From assembly GCF_000009905.1 (NCBI RefSeq), contig NC_006177.1, positions 310,001-374,000 on the forward strand: 64,000 nucleotides of DNA. The letters are read 5' to 3'. The notes below the pieces were generated by a model. The model searched no databases and had not been told where the DNA came from. It saw only the letters and a program-made list of their open reading frames with translations. Made by a program: the position numbers and the translations under genes. Shown here piece by piece: positions 25,369-33,711 of this stretch; within the stretch, counting starts at the first letter, position 1, and every line of letters begins with the position of its first letter. Source of the DNA: Symbiobacterium thermophilum IAM 14863. GTDB taxonomy: Bacteria; Bacillota; Sulfobacillia; Symbiobacteriales; Symbiobacteriaceae.

Positions 25369-26922
25369 ATGTCTCTGGCTGAGCGCGCAGGGGAACTCTT
25401 CATGATCGGTTTCCGCGGCACCGACCCCGGCGACGTGCCCGAGGCCCTCATCCGCACGGAGGGCGTGGGCGGGGTCATCCTCTTCGCACGCAACCTGGTC
25501 TCGGCGGACCAGGCCCGCCGCCTCACGGCGCGCATCCAGTCCTGCAGTCCCGATCTCCCGCTCCTCATCGCCGTCGACCAGGAGGGGGGCATCGTTCTCC
25601 GGCTGGCCGTCACCCCCTGGCCCGGCGCCATGAGCCTGGGTGCCGCCGGCTCACCGGACCTCACCCGACGGGTGGGTGCCGGCATCGCCCGGGAGCTCCG
25701 GGCGATGGGCATCAACATGAACCTGGCCCCGGTGCTCGACGTGAACGTCAACCCTGCCAATCCGGTCATCGGCGTGCGCTCCTTCGGATCTGACCCCGCC
25801 CGGGTGGCCGAGCACGGGGCCGCCTACATCCGCGGCCACCACGATGAGGGAGTGCTGGCCACTGCGAAGCACTTCCCGGGCCACGGGGACACCGACGTGG
25901 ACTCGCACCTTGCCCTGGCCCGGGTGCCCCACGGCATGGACCGGCTGGAGGCGGTGGAACTGGTGCCGTTCCGCTGGGCGATCGCGGCGGGGGTGGACGC
26001 CATCATGACGGCCCACGTCGTCTTTCCCGCGGTGGAACCGGACCCCGACCGGCCGGCCACCCTCTCGCCCGCGGTGCTGACGGGCCTGCTGCGGGAGCAA
26101 CTGGGCTTCGACGGGCTGGTGATCACCGACTGCATGGAGATGAAGGCCATCGCCGACCACGCGGGGACCGCGGAGGGGGCGGTGCAGGCCATCGCCGCCG
26201 GCGCCGACCTGGTGCTGATCTCCCACACTGAGCGCCTCCAGCGGGAGGCGATTGCGGCGGTGCGGGCCGCCATTGCGAGTGGCCGCATCCCCGCATGGCG
26301 GGTGGAGGAGGCGCTGCGCCGGGTGCGGGCCGCCCGGGAGCGGGTGGCGCAACGCTGGCAGACGGCCGACCTGGCCGACGTCGGCGCCCCGGCGCATCAG
26401 GCGCTGGCTGCCGAGGCCGCCGCAGCCGCGGTGACCGCCGTGGGCGATCTCGGGTCCCTGGTGCCCCTCCGGCCGGAGCGGGCCCTGCTCCTCGCCGTCG
26501 ACCCCGCCCCCGTGGTGGAGGTGGAGGAAAGGGAGCCAGCCGGCTCGCCGGTGCTGCAGGCGGCGGCACGGCTCGCCCCGGCTCTGCGGGCCGTGGGTGT
26601 GCGGCGGGACCCGGACCCCGACGAGGTGGAGCGGCTGGTGGCGGCGGCAGCCGGGGCCGACCCGGTGGTGGTGGCCACGTTCCTGGCGCCGCGCTTCCCC
26701 GGCCAGGTGGCCCTGGTGCGGGCCCTGCAGGCGGCGGGCCACCGCGTGGTCCTCGTGCCGCAGCGGGGGCCGTATGATCTGCTGGCCGTGCCCGGGATGG
26801 CGGGGGCCGTGGTGATGTACGAGGAGCGGCCCCTCGCGGCGGAGGCGGCGCTGCGCTGCCTGCTGGGACAGGCGGCGGCGCCGGGCCGTCTGCCCGTGGC
26901 GCTGCCGGGGCACAGCGACTGA
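25369..26922 (+). CDS. nagZ: Beta-N-acetylglucosaminidase NagZ (GH3)
   Basis: A 517-residue glycoside hydrolase family 3 enzyme that removes non-reducing GlcNAc from muropeptides. The NagZ loop KHFPGHGDT (about 167-175, with the His acid/base) and the nucleophile segment ITDCMEMKA (Asp254) are present. The C-terminal 170 residues form a second alpha/beta domain as in Gram-positive NagZ (YbbD). There is no signal peptide, so it probably acts in the cytoplasm on imported fragments. The ATG at 25369 follows GAGGGGAGTGACGGCC; an ATG-less upstream extension is discounted. It is divergent from the transporter. Confidence 0.9.
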   Translation: MSLAERAGELFMIGFRGTDPGDVPEALIRTEGVGGVILFARNLVSADQARRLTARIQSCSPDLPLLIAVDQEGGIVLRLAVTPWPGAMSLGAAGSPDLTRRVGAGIARELRAMGINMNLAPVLDVNVNPANPVIGVRSFGSDPARVAEHGAAYIRGHHDEGVLATAKHFPGHGDTDVDSHLALARVPHGMDRLEAVELVPFRWAIAAGVDAIMTAHVVFPAVEPDPDRPATLSPAVLTGLLREQLGFDGLVITDCMEMKAIADHAGTAEGAVQAIAAGADLVLISHTERLQREAIAAVRAAIASGRIPAWRVEEALRRVRAARERVAQRWQTADLADVGAPAHQALAAEAAAAAVTAVGDLGSLVPLRPERALLLAVDPAPVVEVEEREPAGSPVLQAAARLAPALRAVGVRRDPDPDEVERLVAAAAGADPVVVATFLAPRFPGQVALVRALQAAGHRVVLVPQRGPYDLLAVPGMAGAVVMYEERPLAAEAALRCLLGQAAAPGRLPVALPGHSD

Positions 26923-26992
26923 CGCGCAAGCAACGGAACCGCGACACGGCTCCGATCTTGTCACGGATTGCGAAGACAAGGAGGAATCGGTC

Positions 26993-27724
26993 ATGACGGG
27001 TACCAGGGAGATGCGAATCCTCACCATCGGTGCGCATGCGGCTGACCAGGAACTCTCCGCCGGGATGATCATCGCCAAGTACACCGCCGCGGGGCACAAG
27101 GCGTTCATCCTGAGCCTCACCCCGGGCGAGAAGGGCCACCCCACCCTCTCGGCCGAGGAGTACGCCGAGCAGAAGCGGCGGGAGGCCGCCGAGTGTGCCC
27201 GCAAGCTGGGCGCGGAGTCGATCGTCCTGAACTACAAGGACGCCGAGTTGCCGTACAACGACGAGATCTCCCTCGAGGTCTGCGACATCATCCGCGACAT
27301 CAAGCCTGACGTGATCATCACGCACCCGGAGCATTCCATCCACCGCGACCATCGGCATGCCCACAAGATCGCCATGGACGCCCACTTCTTCGCGGCGCTG
27401 AAGTGGATCGAGCGGGCGAAGCCGGCCCACTGGACCCGCCGCGTCTACTTCTCGGAGAACTGGGAGGACATGGAGGACTACGAGCCGGACATCTACGTGG
27501 AGATTCCCGAGCCCATCTTCGAGCAGTACTGCGATGCCCTCTCCAGCTTCGCCCTGTGGAACGGCGGCACCGGCTGGCCGTACGCGGACTACTACAAGTC
27601 GCTGGCCCGGCTGCGCGGCTGCCTGGGCGGCGGGCTGAACTGGAAGTACGCGGCGACGCTGATGGTGCCCAAGGGCGGCCTGCGCCAATACGCCGCCGGG
27701 GACCGGCTGCCGCTGGAACTCTGA
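26993..27724 (+). CDS. PIG-L/LmbE-family deacetylase
   Basis: A 243-residue protein of the zinc-dependent GlcNAc-deacetylase family. The usual AHPDDE zinc motif reads AHAADQE here, keeping the His, the second acid and Glu but losing the Pro-Asp. The second site, HSIHRDHRHAH, keeps the HxxxH ligands. EKGHPTLSAEEYAEQKRREA is the typical substrate-loop region. It lies 70 bp downstream of nagZ, with AAGGAGGAATCGGTC before the ATG, so it probably de-N-acetylates a sugar or muropeptide in the same pathway. Confidence 0.83.
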   Translation: MTGTREMRILTIGAHAADQELSAGMIIAKYTAAGHKAFILSLTPGEKGHPTLSAEEYAEQKRREAAECARKLGAESIVLNYKDAELPYNDEISLEVCDIIRDIKPDVIITHPEHSIHRDHRHAHKIAMDAHFFAALKWIERAKPAHWTRRVYFSENWEDMEDYEPDIYVEIPEPIFEQYCDALSSFALWNGGTGWPYADYYKSLARLRGCLGGGLNWKYAATLMVPKGGLRQYAAGDRLPLEL

Positions 27725-27736
27725 TCGCAATGCGGA

Positions 27737-27766
27737 AACTGCCAGGGCAAGTGCGCCCTGGCAGTT
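27737..27766. terminator. Hairpin between convergent genes
   Basis: AACTGCCAGGGC and GCCCTGGCAGTT pair in a 12-bp stem with a short loop, followed by CTCT. It can serve both the deacetylase and the serine hydrolase transcripts. Confidence 0.75.
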
Positions 27767-27783
27767 CTCTGGCCGACTCCGAC

Positions 27784-28935
27784 CTACCGCAGCGCCGCTG
27801 CCACCGCGTTGTGGAACCGGGGGCGCAGGCGGATGATGTGCGGAGTGCGGCCGAAGTGAACCCGGTTGGTGAGGAGGGCCACCACCAGCCGCCGGTGGGG
27901 GTCGACCCAGAGGCTGGTGCCCGTGAACCCGGTGTGGCCGAAGGAGCCGGGGCTGAAGAGGTCGCCGCAGCTCAGCGACTCCGAGTCCTCCCGGGCGACG
28001 ATCCAGCCGAGGCCCCGGTGCTCCGGGCCCTGGATGTGCGGCGTCTGGTCACGGGTGGCCGCCGCCACCATCGCGGGCGAGAGCACCCCGGCGCCGCCGT
28101 CGAGCCACATCTGGCCGTAGGCGGCCACCTCGGGCGCCGTGCTGAAGAGCCCGGCGTGGCCGGCGATGCCCCCGAGGGCGGTGGCCGTCTCGTCGTGCAC
28201 CTCGCCGCACTGGTAGCGGCCCAGCCGCTCCCGGTACTCGGTGGCCGCAGCCCGGGCAGCGCGCTCGCCCGTGGGCAGGAAGCCGGTCTCCGTGAACCCC
28301 AGGGGCCCGTGGACCTGCTCCTGCACGAACCGCTCCAGCGGCTGGCCGCTGACCCTGGCTACCAGTTCGCCCAGCAGGATGAAGCCCAGGTCGCTGTAGA
28401 TGATCCGGGTGCCCGGGGGCGCCTCGAGCGGCAGGGTGGCGATGCGGGCGATGAGCTCCTCCCGGGGCCGGGAGGGGTCCCGCAAGGCCTGGCTGAACGG
28501 CTGGAGGCCGGCGGTGTGGGTGAGCAGGTGACGGATGCGGATCTCCTCCCGCCCCTCGCCCTGGTACTCGGGGAAGAAAAGGTGAAGCGGGTCGTCGAGC
28601 CGGATGTCGCCCCGCTCGATCAGCCGGAGCACCGCCGGCAGCGTGGCGATCACCTTGGTGAGCGAGGCCAGGTCGAAGAGGGTCTCCGGCCGCATCGGCC
28701 GCCGCTCCGGGTAGACGGCTGCCCACCCGAGGGCCCGGTGGACGGCCACCTTTCCGTCCCGGGCGATGACCACAACCGCCCCGGGCAGGCGTTCGGCGGC
28801 GATCTCCGCTTCCAGGAGCGCGATGGCCTGCTCCAGGCGCTGCGGGTCGAACCCGGCCTCCGCAGGCCCGGCCGCGCGCAGGCCGCGGGGCCAGCGGGTC
28901 TCGTGCAGGGCGTCGACGATCGGTACGGCGTTCAC
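27784..28935 (-). CDS. Serine hydrolase, beta-lactamase/class C esterase family
   Basis: A 383-residue protein of the beta-lactamase-related (AmpC-like, YbbE-type) family. The catalytic SLTK (S-x-x-K) lies in FDLASLTKVIATLPAVLRL, the tyrosine motif is YSDLG, and HTGFTGTSLW near the end replaces the KTG triad. No signal peptide is seen. The GTG start at 28935 has AAAGGAG upstream; a far longer open frame on this strand is only a shadow of the divergent namZ gene. In B. subtilis a relative sits in the nagZ-namZ cluster, so a muropeptide-linked esterase or amidase role is likely. Confidence 0.83.
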   Translation of the reverse strand: MNAVPIVDALHETRWPRGLRAAGPAEAGFDPQRLEQAIALLEAEIAAERLPGAVVVIARDGKVAVHRALGWAAVYPERRPMRPETLFDLASLTKVIATLPAVLRLIERGDIRLDDPLHLFFPEYQGEGREEIRIRHLLTHTAGLQPFSQALRDPSRPREELIARIATLPLEAPPGTRIIYSDLGFILLGELVARVSGQPLERFVQEQVHGPLGFTETGFLPTGERAARAAATEYRERLGRYQCGEVHDETATALGGIAGHAGLFSTAPEVAAYGQMWLDGGAGVLSPAMVAAATRDQTPHIQGPEHRGLGWIVAREDSESLSCGDLFSPGSFGHTGFTGTSLWVDPHRRLVVALLTNRVHFGRTPHIIRLRPRFHNAVAAALR

Positions 28936-28974
28936 GGTTCGGTCAACTCCTTTGGCAAGCGTGAGGGATGCGAC

Positions 28975-30132
28975 ATGGCCAGGATCAGGCTTGGCAACGA
29001 GGTGCTGCTCGCCGCCCGCAAGGAGCTGATCACGGGCGTGCGGGTCGGCCTCATCACGAACCACACCGGAACCAACAGCCAGCTGGAGTCGCTGGTGGAC
29101 CTGCTGGTGGCGGACCCCGCCGTGAGGGTGACGGCGCTCTACTCGCCGGAGCACGGCATCCGCGGGGACGCGGCGGCGGGGGAGAAGGTGAGCAGTTCCA
29201 CCGACCCGGTGACCGGGCTGCCCGTGTACAGTCTGTACGGCGAACACCGCAAGCCCACGCCGGAGATGCTCCGGGAGGTGGACGTGCTCCTCTTCGACAT
29301 CCAGGACGCCGGGGCCCGCTTCTACACCTACACCTGGACCCTGGCCCTGTGCATGCAGGCCGCCGCGGAGAGCGGCAAGCGGCTGGTCGTTCTCGACCGG
29401 CCCAACCCCATCGGCGGCGTGCAGGTGGAGGGCGGCGTTGTGCGGCCCGGGCTGGAGTCCTTCGTCGGCCTCTACCCCGTGGCCACCCGCCACGGCCTCA
29501 CCCACGGGGAGATTGCCCGGTGGCTGAACGACCGGTTCGGCCTGGGCTGCGACCTCACCGTGGTGCCCATGGAGGGCTGGCGCCGCACGATGTGGTGGGA
29601 CGAGACGGGCCTCCCCTTCGTTCCGCCCAGCCCGGCGGCCAACGGGCTCGACATGCTCACGCTCTACCCTGGCCTCTGCTTCCTGGAGGGAACGAACCTC
29701 TCGGAGGGGCGGGGTACGGCGCTGCCCTTCCAGGTGTTCGGCGCGCCCTGGCTCGACGAGCGGCGCACGGTGGCCGAGCTGAAGCGGCGGAACCTGCCCG
29801 GGGTGCTGTTCCGGCCGGCCTATTTCACGCCCTGGACGTCGAAGTACCAGGGGCAGTTGTGCCGGGGCGTGCAGGTCCATATCGTGAACCGGCAGGCTGT
29901 GCGGCCCGTGGCGCTGGGAGCGCACGTTCTGGACGTGGTGCGGCGGCTGCACCCGGGGGAGTTCCAGTGGGTATCGTGGGACGGGACCCGCACCGTCGAC
30001 CGGCTGAGCGGCTCCGACTTGCTCTACCGGGCGGTCGAGGGCGAGCTGGCGCTGGAGGCGGTGCTGGCCCAGTGGGAGGAGGAGGCGCGCCGGTTCGCCG
30101 CGGAGTCGGCGGCATACCACTTGTATAAGTAG
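28975..30132 (+). CDS. namZ: Exo-beta-N-acetylmuramidase NamZ (DUF1343)
   Basis: A 385-residue protein of the DUF1343 (YbbC) family, shown in B. subtilis to release MurNAc from the non-reducing end of glycan chains. Typical segments are VGLITNHTG near the start, LYSPEHGIRG, FDIQDAGARFYTYTWT, VLDRPNPIGG and the FLEGTNLSEGRGT loop. No signal peptide is visible, unlike secreted relatives, so the substrate may be imported. The ATG at 28975 follows GAGGGATGCGAC. It is divergent from the serine hydrolase, the two starts lying only 39 bp apart. Confidence 0.9.
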   Translation: MARIRLGNEVLLAARKELITGVRVGLITNHTGTNSQLESLVDLLVADPAVRVTALYSPEHGIRGDAAAGEKVSSSTDPVTGLPVYSLYGEHRKPTPEMLREVDVLLFDIQDAGARFYTYTWTLALCMQAAAESGKRLVVLDRPNPIGGVQVEGGVVRPGLESFVGLYPVATRHGLTHGEIARWLNDRFGLGCDLTVVPMEGWRRTMWWDETGLPFVPPSPAANGLDMLTLYPGLCFLEGTNLSEGRGTALPFQVFGAPWLDERRTVAELKRRNLPGVLFRPAYFTPWTSKYQGQLCRGVQVHIVNRQAVRPVALGAHVLDVVRRLHPGEFQWVSWDGTRTVDRLSGSDLLYRAVEGELALEAVLAQWEEEARRFAAESAAYHLYK

Positions 30133-30154
30133 AGGGGCGTGTGTGCCGCAGGGG

Positions 30155-30187
30155 GCACGGGGTCGCCAGGCTCTGGCGGCCCCGTGC
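30155..30187. terminator. Strong hairpin between convergent genes
   Basis: A stem GCACGGGG-CGCCAG with CTGGCG-CCCCGTGC, one bulge on each side, lies between namZ and the GH20 gene. Confidence 0.75.
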
Positions 30188-30190
30188 GAT

Positions 30191-32050
30191 TTAGCCCAGG
30201 TTTTTCAGCTCCTCCCGCCAGGCGCGGAACGGCGGCATGCTCATCTCCTCCAGCCCGCCGGGACGGTTGCGCTGCAGCCACAGGTCCCGGTGCTCGCAGG
30301 CGATGGCCTCCAGCTCCCGGCCGAGCGCCTCGCGCTGCTCCGCAGACGGCAGGCTGCCCCGCAGCACGCCCTGCAGCGTCTGTCCGAGGTCGCAGAGGAA
30401 GAGGAGCAGGCGAACGGCGTTGCGCAGCTCCCGCATCACCAGGGGCCCCCGGGCGCAGCGCAGGTCGGCCAGGTCGAGGCCGGCGGCGGCGCGACGCACC
30501 GCCTCCGCCTGGGCGGCGAAGTCGATTTCGGGCAGGAGCTTCCATTCCCGCCAGGTCCGGGCGCTGTGGAAGAGGCGGCCGAGGGCGGTGCCGTTGTGAA
30601 TGCGCGGGCCGGCCGCCAGGTAGGTGTTGCCCAGGTCGTACAGCACGCTGCCGATCTGGCCTGCCCCGTCCTCGAAGACGAGGCGGTCGAGGAACGGCCG
30701 CACGTCGGCCTCCCGGTTGGCCTCCAGCGCCCAGCTCACGGCGGCGCCGAAGGCCACCGGCAGGTAGGCGACGGGCTCGTAGTCCTGGTGGCCCAGGTCG
30801 CCCCAGATGGTGTTCAGGAAGCCCTGGGCGCCGTGCTTCAGGCCGCTTTCGGCGGCGCTGCGCATGTTCTGCAGGGCGTTCTCGGTGCGCCCCACCAGCG
30901 ACATCCAGGTGGACGTGCCCGGGCAGACGTAGAACGGCACGCCGGCGTGGGCGTAGACGGCACAGTGCTCGTCGAAGGGGTGGTCCGCCTCATAGCCCCA
31001 CTCCAGGGCGATCACGTCCTTCGGCAGCCGGGCCACGGCTTCGGGATACTTGATGATGATGTCGCCCCAGAACTGCATCGTGCGGCGCCGTTCCGCCACG
31101 AGCCGGTGAATCTTGAGCAGCTGCTCCAGGTAGACCTCGTGCTCGCCCCGTTCGGCCACCGCCCGGGCCGAGCGGCCCTGGCCGACGTCCCACGTCTCGT
31201 CGCAGCCCACGTTGAAGTACTGGCTGGTGAAGTGCGGCAGCAGCTCGTCGTAAAGCCCGGCGAGGAAGGAGATGACCGAGGGCTCGGCCGGGGAGAGCGA
31301 GAACGGCTCGTTCCGGCGCCCGCCCCAGGGCAGTTCGAAGCCGTCGGGTGCCTCGGCCATGTGCTTGTACCGGGAGTGGATCAGCCACGGCGTCATATGG
31401 CCGAACGAGTTCTGGTTGGGCACGAGGTCGATGAAGCGCTCCCGGCAGTAGCGGTCGAGGAGCATGATCTCCTCGCCGGTCATGGGCGAATAGGCCTGCC
31501 AGACCTCCCGGTGTTCGCGGTAGGCAAAGGTGTGCTCCGTATACAGCTGAAACTCGTTGATTTTCAGATCGGCCAGGAGGTCCACGAAGCGGTAGAGGCT
31601 TTCCATCGTGGGAACCTTGCCCCGGCTGATGTCCAGCATCACGCCCCGGCGGCGGAAGTCGGGCCAGTCGGCGATGGTCACCGCCGGCACCCGCCGCCCC
31701 CCGGAGAGCAACTGCTTCAGGGTGGCGAGGCCGTAGGCGGCCCCGGCCGGGGCCCTGGCCCCGATGGTGATGCCGTCGGGGGAGACCGTCAGCCGGTAGC
31801 CCTGCAGGTGGGTGATGCCGGGGTCCTGGGTGTCGACCGTCACGTGCAGTTCCCCGGAGAGGCCCACCGGGCTGGCGGTCAGGTGGACGGTGATGCCCGC
31901 ACGGGCCGCGGCGGACTGGAACCGCTGCAGGGTCGGCAGGAGCAGGTCGTGGCTGCCCAGGACGACCACCCAGAGCGTCTCGGGCAGCGTGACCGTCTGG
32001 TCGCCCCAGGTGACGGTGCGGGGCTGGGGAAGGAGGGGAAGGGTTGGCAT
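30191..32050 (-). CDS. Beta-N-acetylhexosaminidase (GH20)
   Basis: A 619-residue GH20 enzyme. A non-catalytic N-terminal domain (about 1-120) precedes the barrel, which starts DFRRRGVMLDISRGKVPTME. The catalytic Asp-Glu pair is in FNVGCDETWDVG. It removes GlcNAc or GalNAc from chitin, glycan or wall fragments. No signal peptide is seen. The ATG at 32050 has GGGAGGTGCTATT in front; longer frames upstream are unlikely. It completes the set of hexosaminidases in the locus. Confidence 0.88.
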   Translation of the reverse strand: MPTLPLLPQPRTVTWGDQTVTLPETLWVVVLGSHDLLLPTLQRFQSAAARAGITVHLTASPVGLSGELHVTVDTQDPGITHLQGYRLTVSPDGITIGARAPAGAAYGLATLKQLLSGGRRVPAVTIADWPDFRRRGVMLDISRGKVPTMESLYRFVDLLADLKINEFQLYTEHTFAYREHREVWQAYSPMTGEEIMLLDRYCRERFIDLVPNQNSFGHMTPWLIHSRYKHMAEAPDGFELPWGGRRNEPFSLSPAEPSVISFLAGLYDELLPHFTSQYFNVGCDETWDVGQGRSARAVAERGEHEVYLEQLLKIHRLVAERRRTMQFWGDIIIKYPEAVARLPKDVIALEWGYEADHPFDEHCAVYAHAGVPFYVCPGTSTWMSLVGRTENALQNMRSAAESGLKHGAQGFLNTIWGDLGHQDYEPVAYLPVAFGAAVSWALEANREADVRPFLDRLVFEDGAGQIGSVLYDLGNTYLAAGPRIHNGTALGRLFHSARTWREWKLLPEIDFAAQAEAVRRAAAGLDLADLRCARGPLVMRELRNAVRLLLFLCDLGQTLQGVLRGSLPSAEQREALGRELEAIACEHRDLWLQRNRPGGLEEMSMPPFRAWREELKNLG

Positions 32051-32109
32051 AATAGCACCTCCCGCTGCGGGGCGTGCCCCCGGCCCGCCCCGCGTGTTGC
32101 AGTGAGTGG

Positions 32110-33706
32110 CACACCATAGCTTCTCCATTCGCTGGTGCGCGGCGCATCCCCTACCCCGAGGCGAGAGCCCATGGAAGGGATTGGGCAATCGGGCGGGGAA
32201 TTCAGAGGAAGTAGCACGAGCAGAGCAGTCCTGTAATGATGTAGGACGGCGTTGAGAAAAGTAAAGGCCTCCTGATACGGTAGGGTGTGAAAGGTAATCA
32301 CCACTCGTAACAGGAGGTCACGGAACGCAATGCAATTGAAGCAGCGAGCCAGGAAATTGGCCCTGGTCCGAGGTGAACCCACGGTGGTGGTCGGTATCGA
32401 CATCGCCAAGCGGAAGCACTGGGCCTGGGTGGTCGACGGACGGACCGAGGTGCCCGTGGGCAGCCCCTTCCATTTCCAGAATAGCAGGGAAGGGTTCGAC
32501 CGTCTACTGGGAAAGATCGCACGAGCGAAGGAGAAGGCTGGCGCTACCCGCGTGGTGGTGGGGATGGAACCGACCGGGCACTACTGGAAGCCGCTGGCGT
32601 GGTATCTCCAGCAGGTGGGCTTCACGGTGGTCATCGTCAACCCGGCCCATGTCAAGGCGAGCAAGGAACTGGACGATAACTCGCCCACGAAGAACGACCG
32701 TAAAGACGCCTGGCTCAACGCCCAGTTGGTCCTGCAAGGCCGGTTCTCCGTGCCGTATCTGCCAGACGGGGTCTATGCAGAACTGCGGATCCTAACCCAG
32801 GCCCGGCAGCAACACCGGAGGAAGCTGAACGCCGCCCTGAATCAGCTGCAGGCGCTCCTGGACGAGTACTTCCCGGAGTACACGGAGGTGTTTGCCGACC
32901 CGCTCGGTCAGGCGTCGCTGTATGTGCTGCAGTACCGGCCGTTTCCACAGGATGTGCTGGCGGTGCCGGTGACTCAGCTGGCGGCGGAACTCCGGGCTGC
33001 CAGCAACCGGCGGGTTGGGCTCCGGCGGGCCCAGGACCTGCAGGAAGCGGCTCGGCGGTCTATAGGGGTGCCGTACGGGCTGGACGCCGCCCGGCTTCAG
33101 CTGCGGCAGATCCTCCAAGAAGTGATCTTTTGGAAGGAACGGTTGGCGGAGACGGAGGCGGCAATGGCCGAGGCGTTGGAGAAGACGGGCCTCGCCCAGT
33201 ACCTGCTGAGCGTGCCTGGGGTCGGTGTGGTGACCGCTGCTGCCTTCCTAGGCGAGGTAGGCGACCTGCGCCGGTATGCGGACTGGCGGCAACTTCGCAA
33301 GCTGGCGGGCTACAACCTGACAGAGAACACGTCGGGGCAGCGGGACCGTAGCCGGACGCCCATCAGCAAGCGCGGCCGGCCTGGACTGCGCCACGTGCTG
33401 TACCAGATGGCGATGACGGCGGCCGCCAAGAACCGGGAGTTTCGAGCGCTGTACAAGCACTTCAGGACTCGCCAGCAGAACCCGCTCAAGGGCAAGCAGG
33501 CCCTGGTGGCGCTGGCGTGCAAGCTGTTGCGGGTGCTGTTCACCCTGGTCAGGAAGCAGTGTAGCTATGATCCGGCCAGGGCCTTGGGGGCCTGGCGGGC
33601 GGAGCAGTTAGGTCTCACCGCCTGAGAGGGCGGTGTGCCGATAGATGTGCCGCTTTGGGTGGGGGAAGCCGACTATGGCTGGAAGGGCATGACCCTGCAG
33701 CAAAGT
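32110..33706 (+). mobile_element. IS110-family element, complete
   Basis: One intact transposase with a non-coding left part of about 200 bp (32110-32329) and a right part of about 85 bp. The right end is defined by comparison with the fragment at 12943-13027: the two agree to AGTACTAG and then differ. No terminal inverted repeats are seen, as expected for the family. In IS110 elements the longer non-coding end encodes a bridge RNA that selects target and donor; the left part is the candidate here. The left border is not fixed. Confidence 0.72.
32330..33625 (+). CDS. IS110-family transposase (bridge-RNA recombinase)
   Basis: A 431-residue recombinase. The N-terminal RuvC-like DEDD domain starts VVVGIDIAKRKHWAW; the following acidic residues include those in GMEPTGHYW and NDRKDAWLNA. 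A coiled linker leads to the C-terminal serine domain with SVPGVGVVTAAAFLGEVGDL and TPISKRGRPGLRHVLYQMA, where Ser is catalytic. The ATG at 32330 follows AGGAGGTCACGGAACGCA. It is intact and nearly identical to the fragment at 12569. Confidence 0.9.
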   Translation: MQLKQRARKLALVRGEPTVVVGIDIAKRKHWAWVVDGRTEVPVGSPFHFQNSREGFDRLLGKIARAKEKAGATRVVVGMEPTGHYWKPLAWYLQQVGFTVVIVNPAHVKASKELDDNSPTKNDRKDAWLNAQLVLQGRFSVPYLPDGVYAELRILTQARQQHRRKLNAALNQLQALLDEYFPEYTEVFADPLGQASLYVLQYRPFPQDVLAVPVTQLAAELRAASNRRVGLRRAQDLQEAARRSIGVPYGLDAARLQLRQILQEVIFWKERLAETEAAMAEALEKTGLAQYLLSVPGVGVVTAAAFLGEVGDLRRYADWRQLRKLAGYNLTENTSGQRDRSRTPISKRGRPGLRHVLYQMAMTAAAKNREFRALYKHFRTRQQNPLKGKQALVALACKLLRVLFTLVRKQCSYDPARALGAWRAEQLGLTA

Positions 33707-33711
33707 ACTAG

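Noticed and set aside
26123-27730. Long minus-strand frames antisense to nagZ and the deacetylase gene
   Set aside because: Low-complexity Pro/Arg-rich products typical of antisense frames in GC-rich coding DNA.
27403-30132. A 909-codon plus-strand frame and a 778-codon minus-strand frame over the deacetylase, hydrolase and namZ genes
   Set aside because: High GC leaves shadow frames open. The real genes are identified by family motifs in other frames or by later starts.
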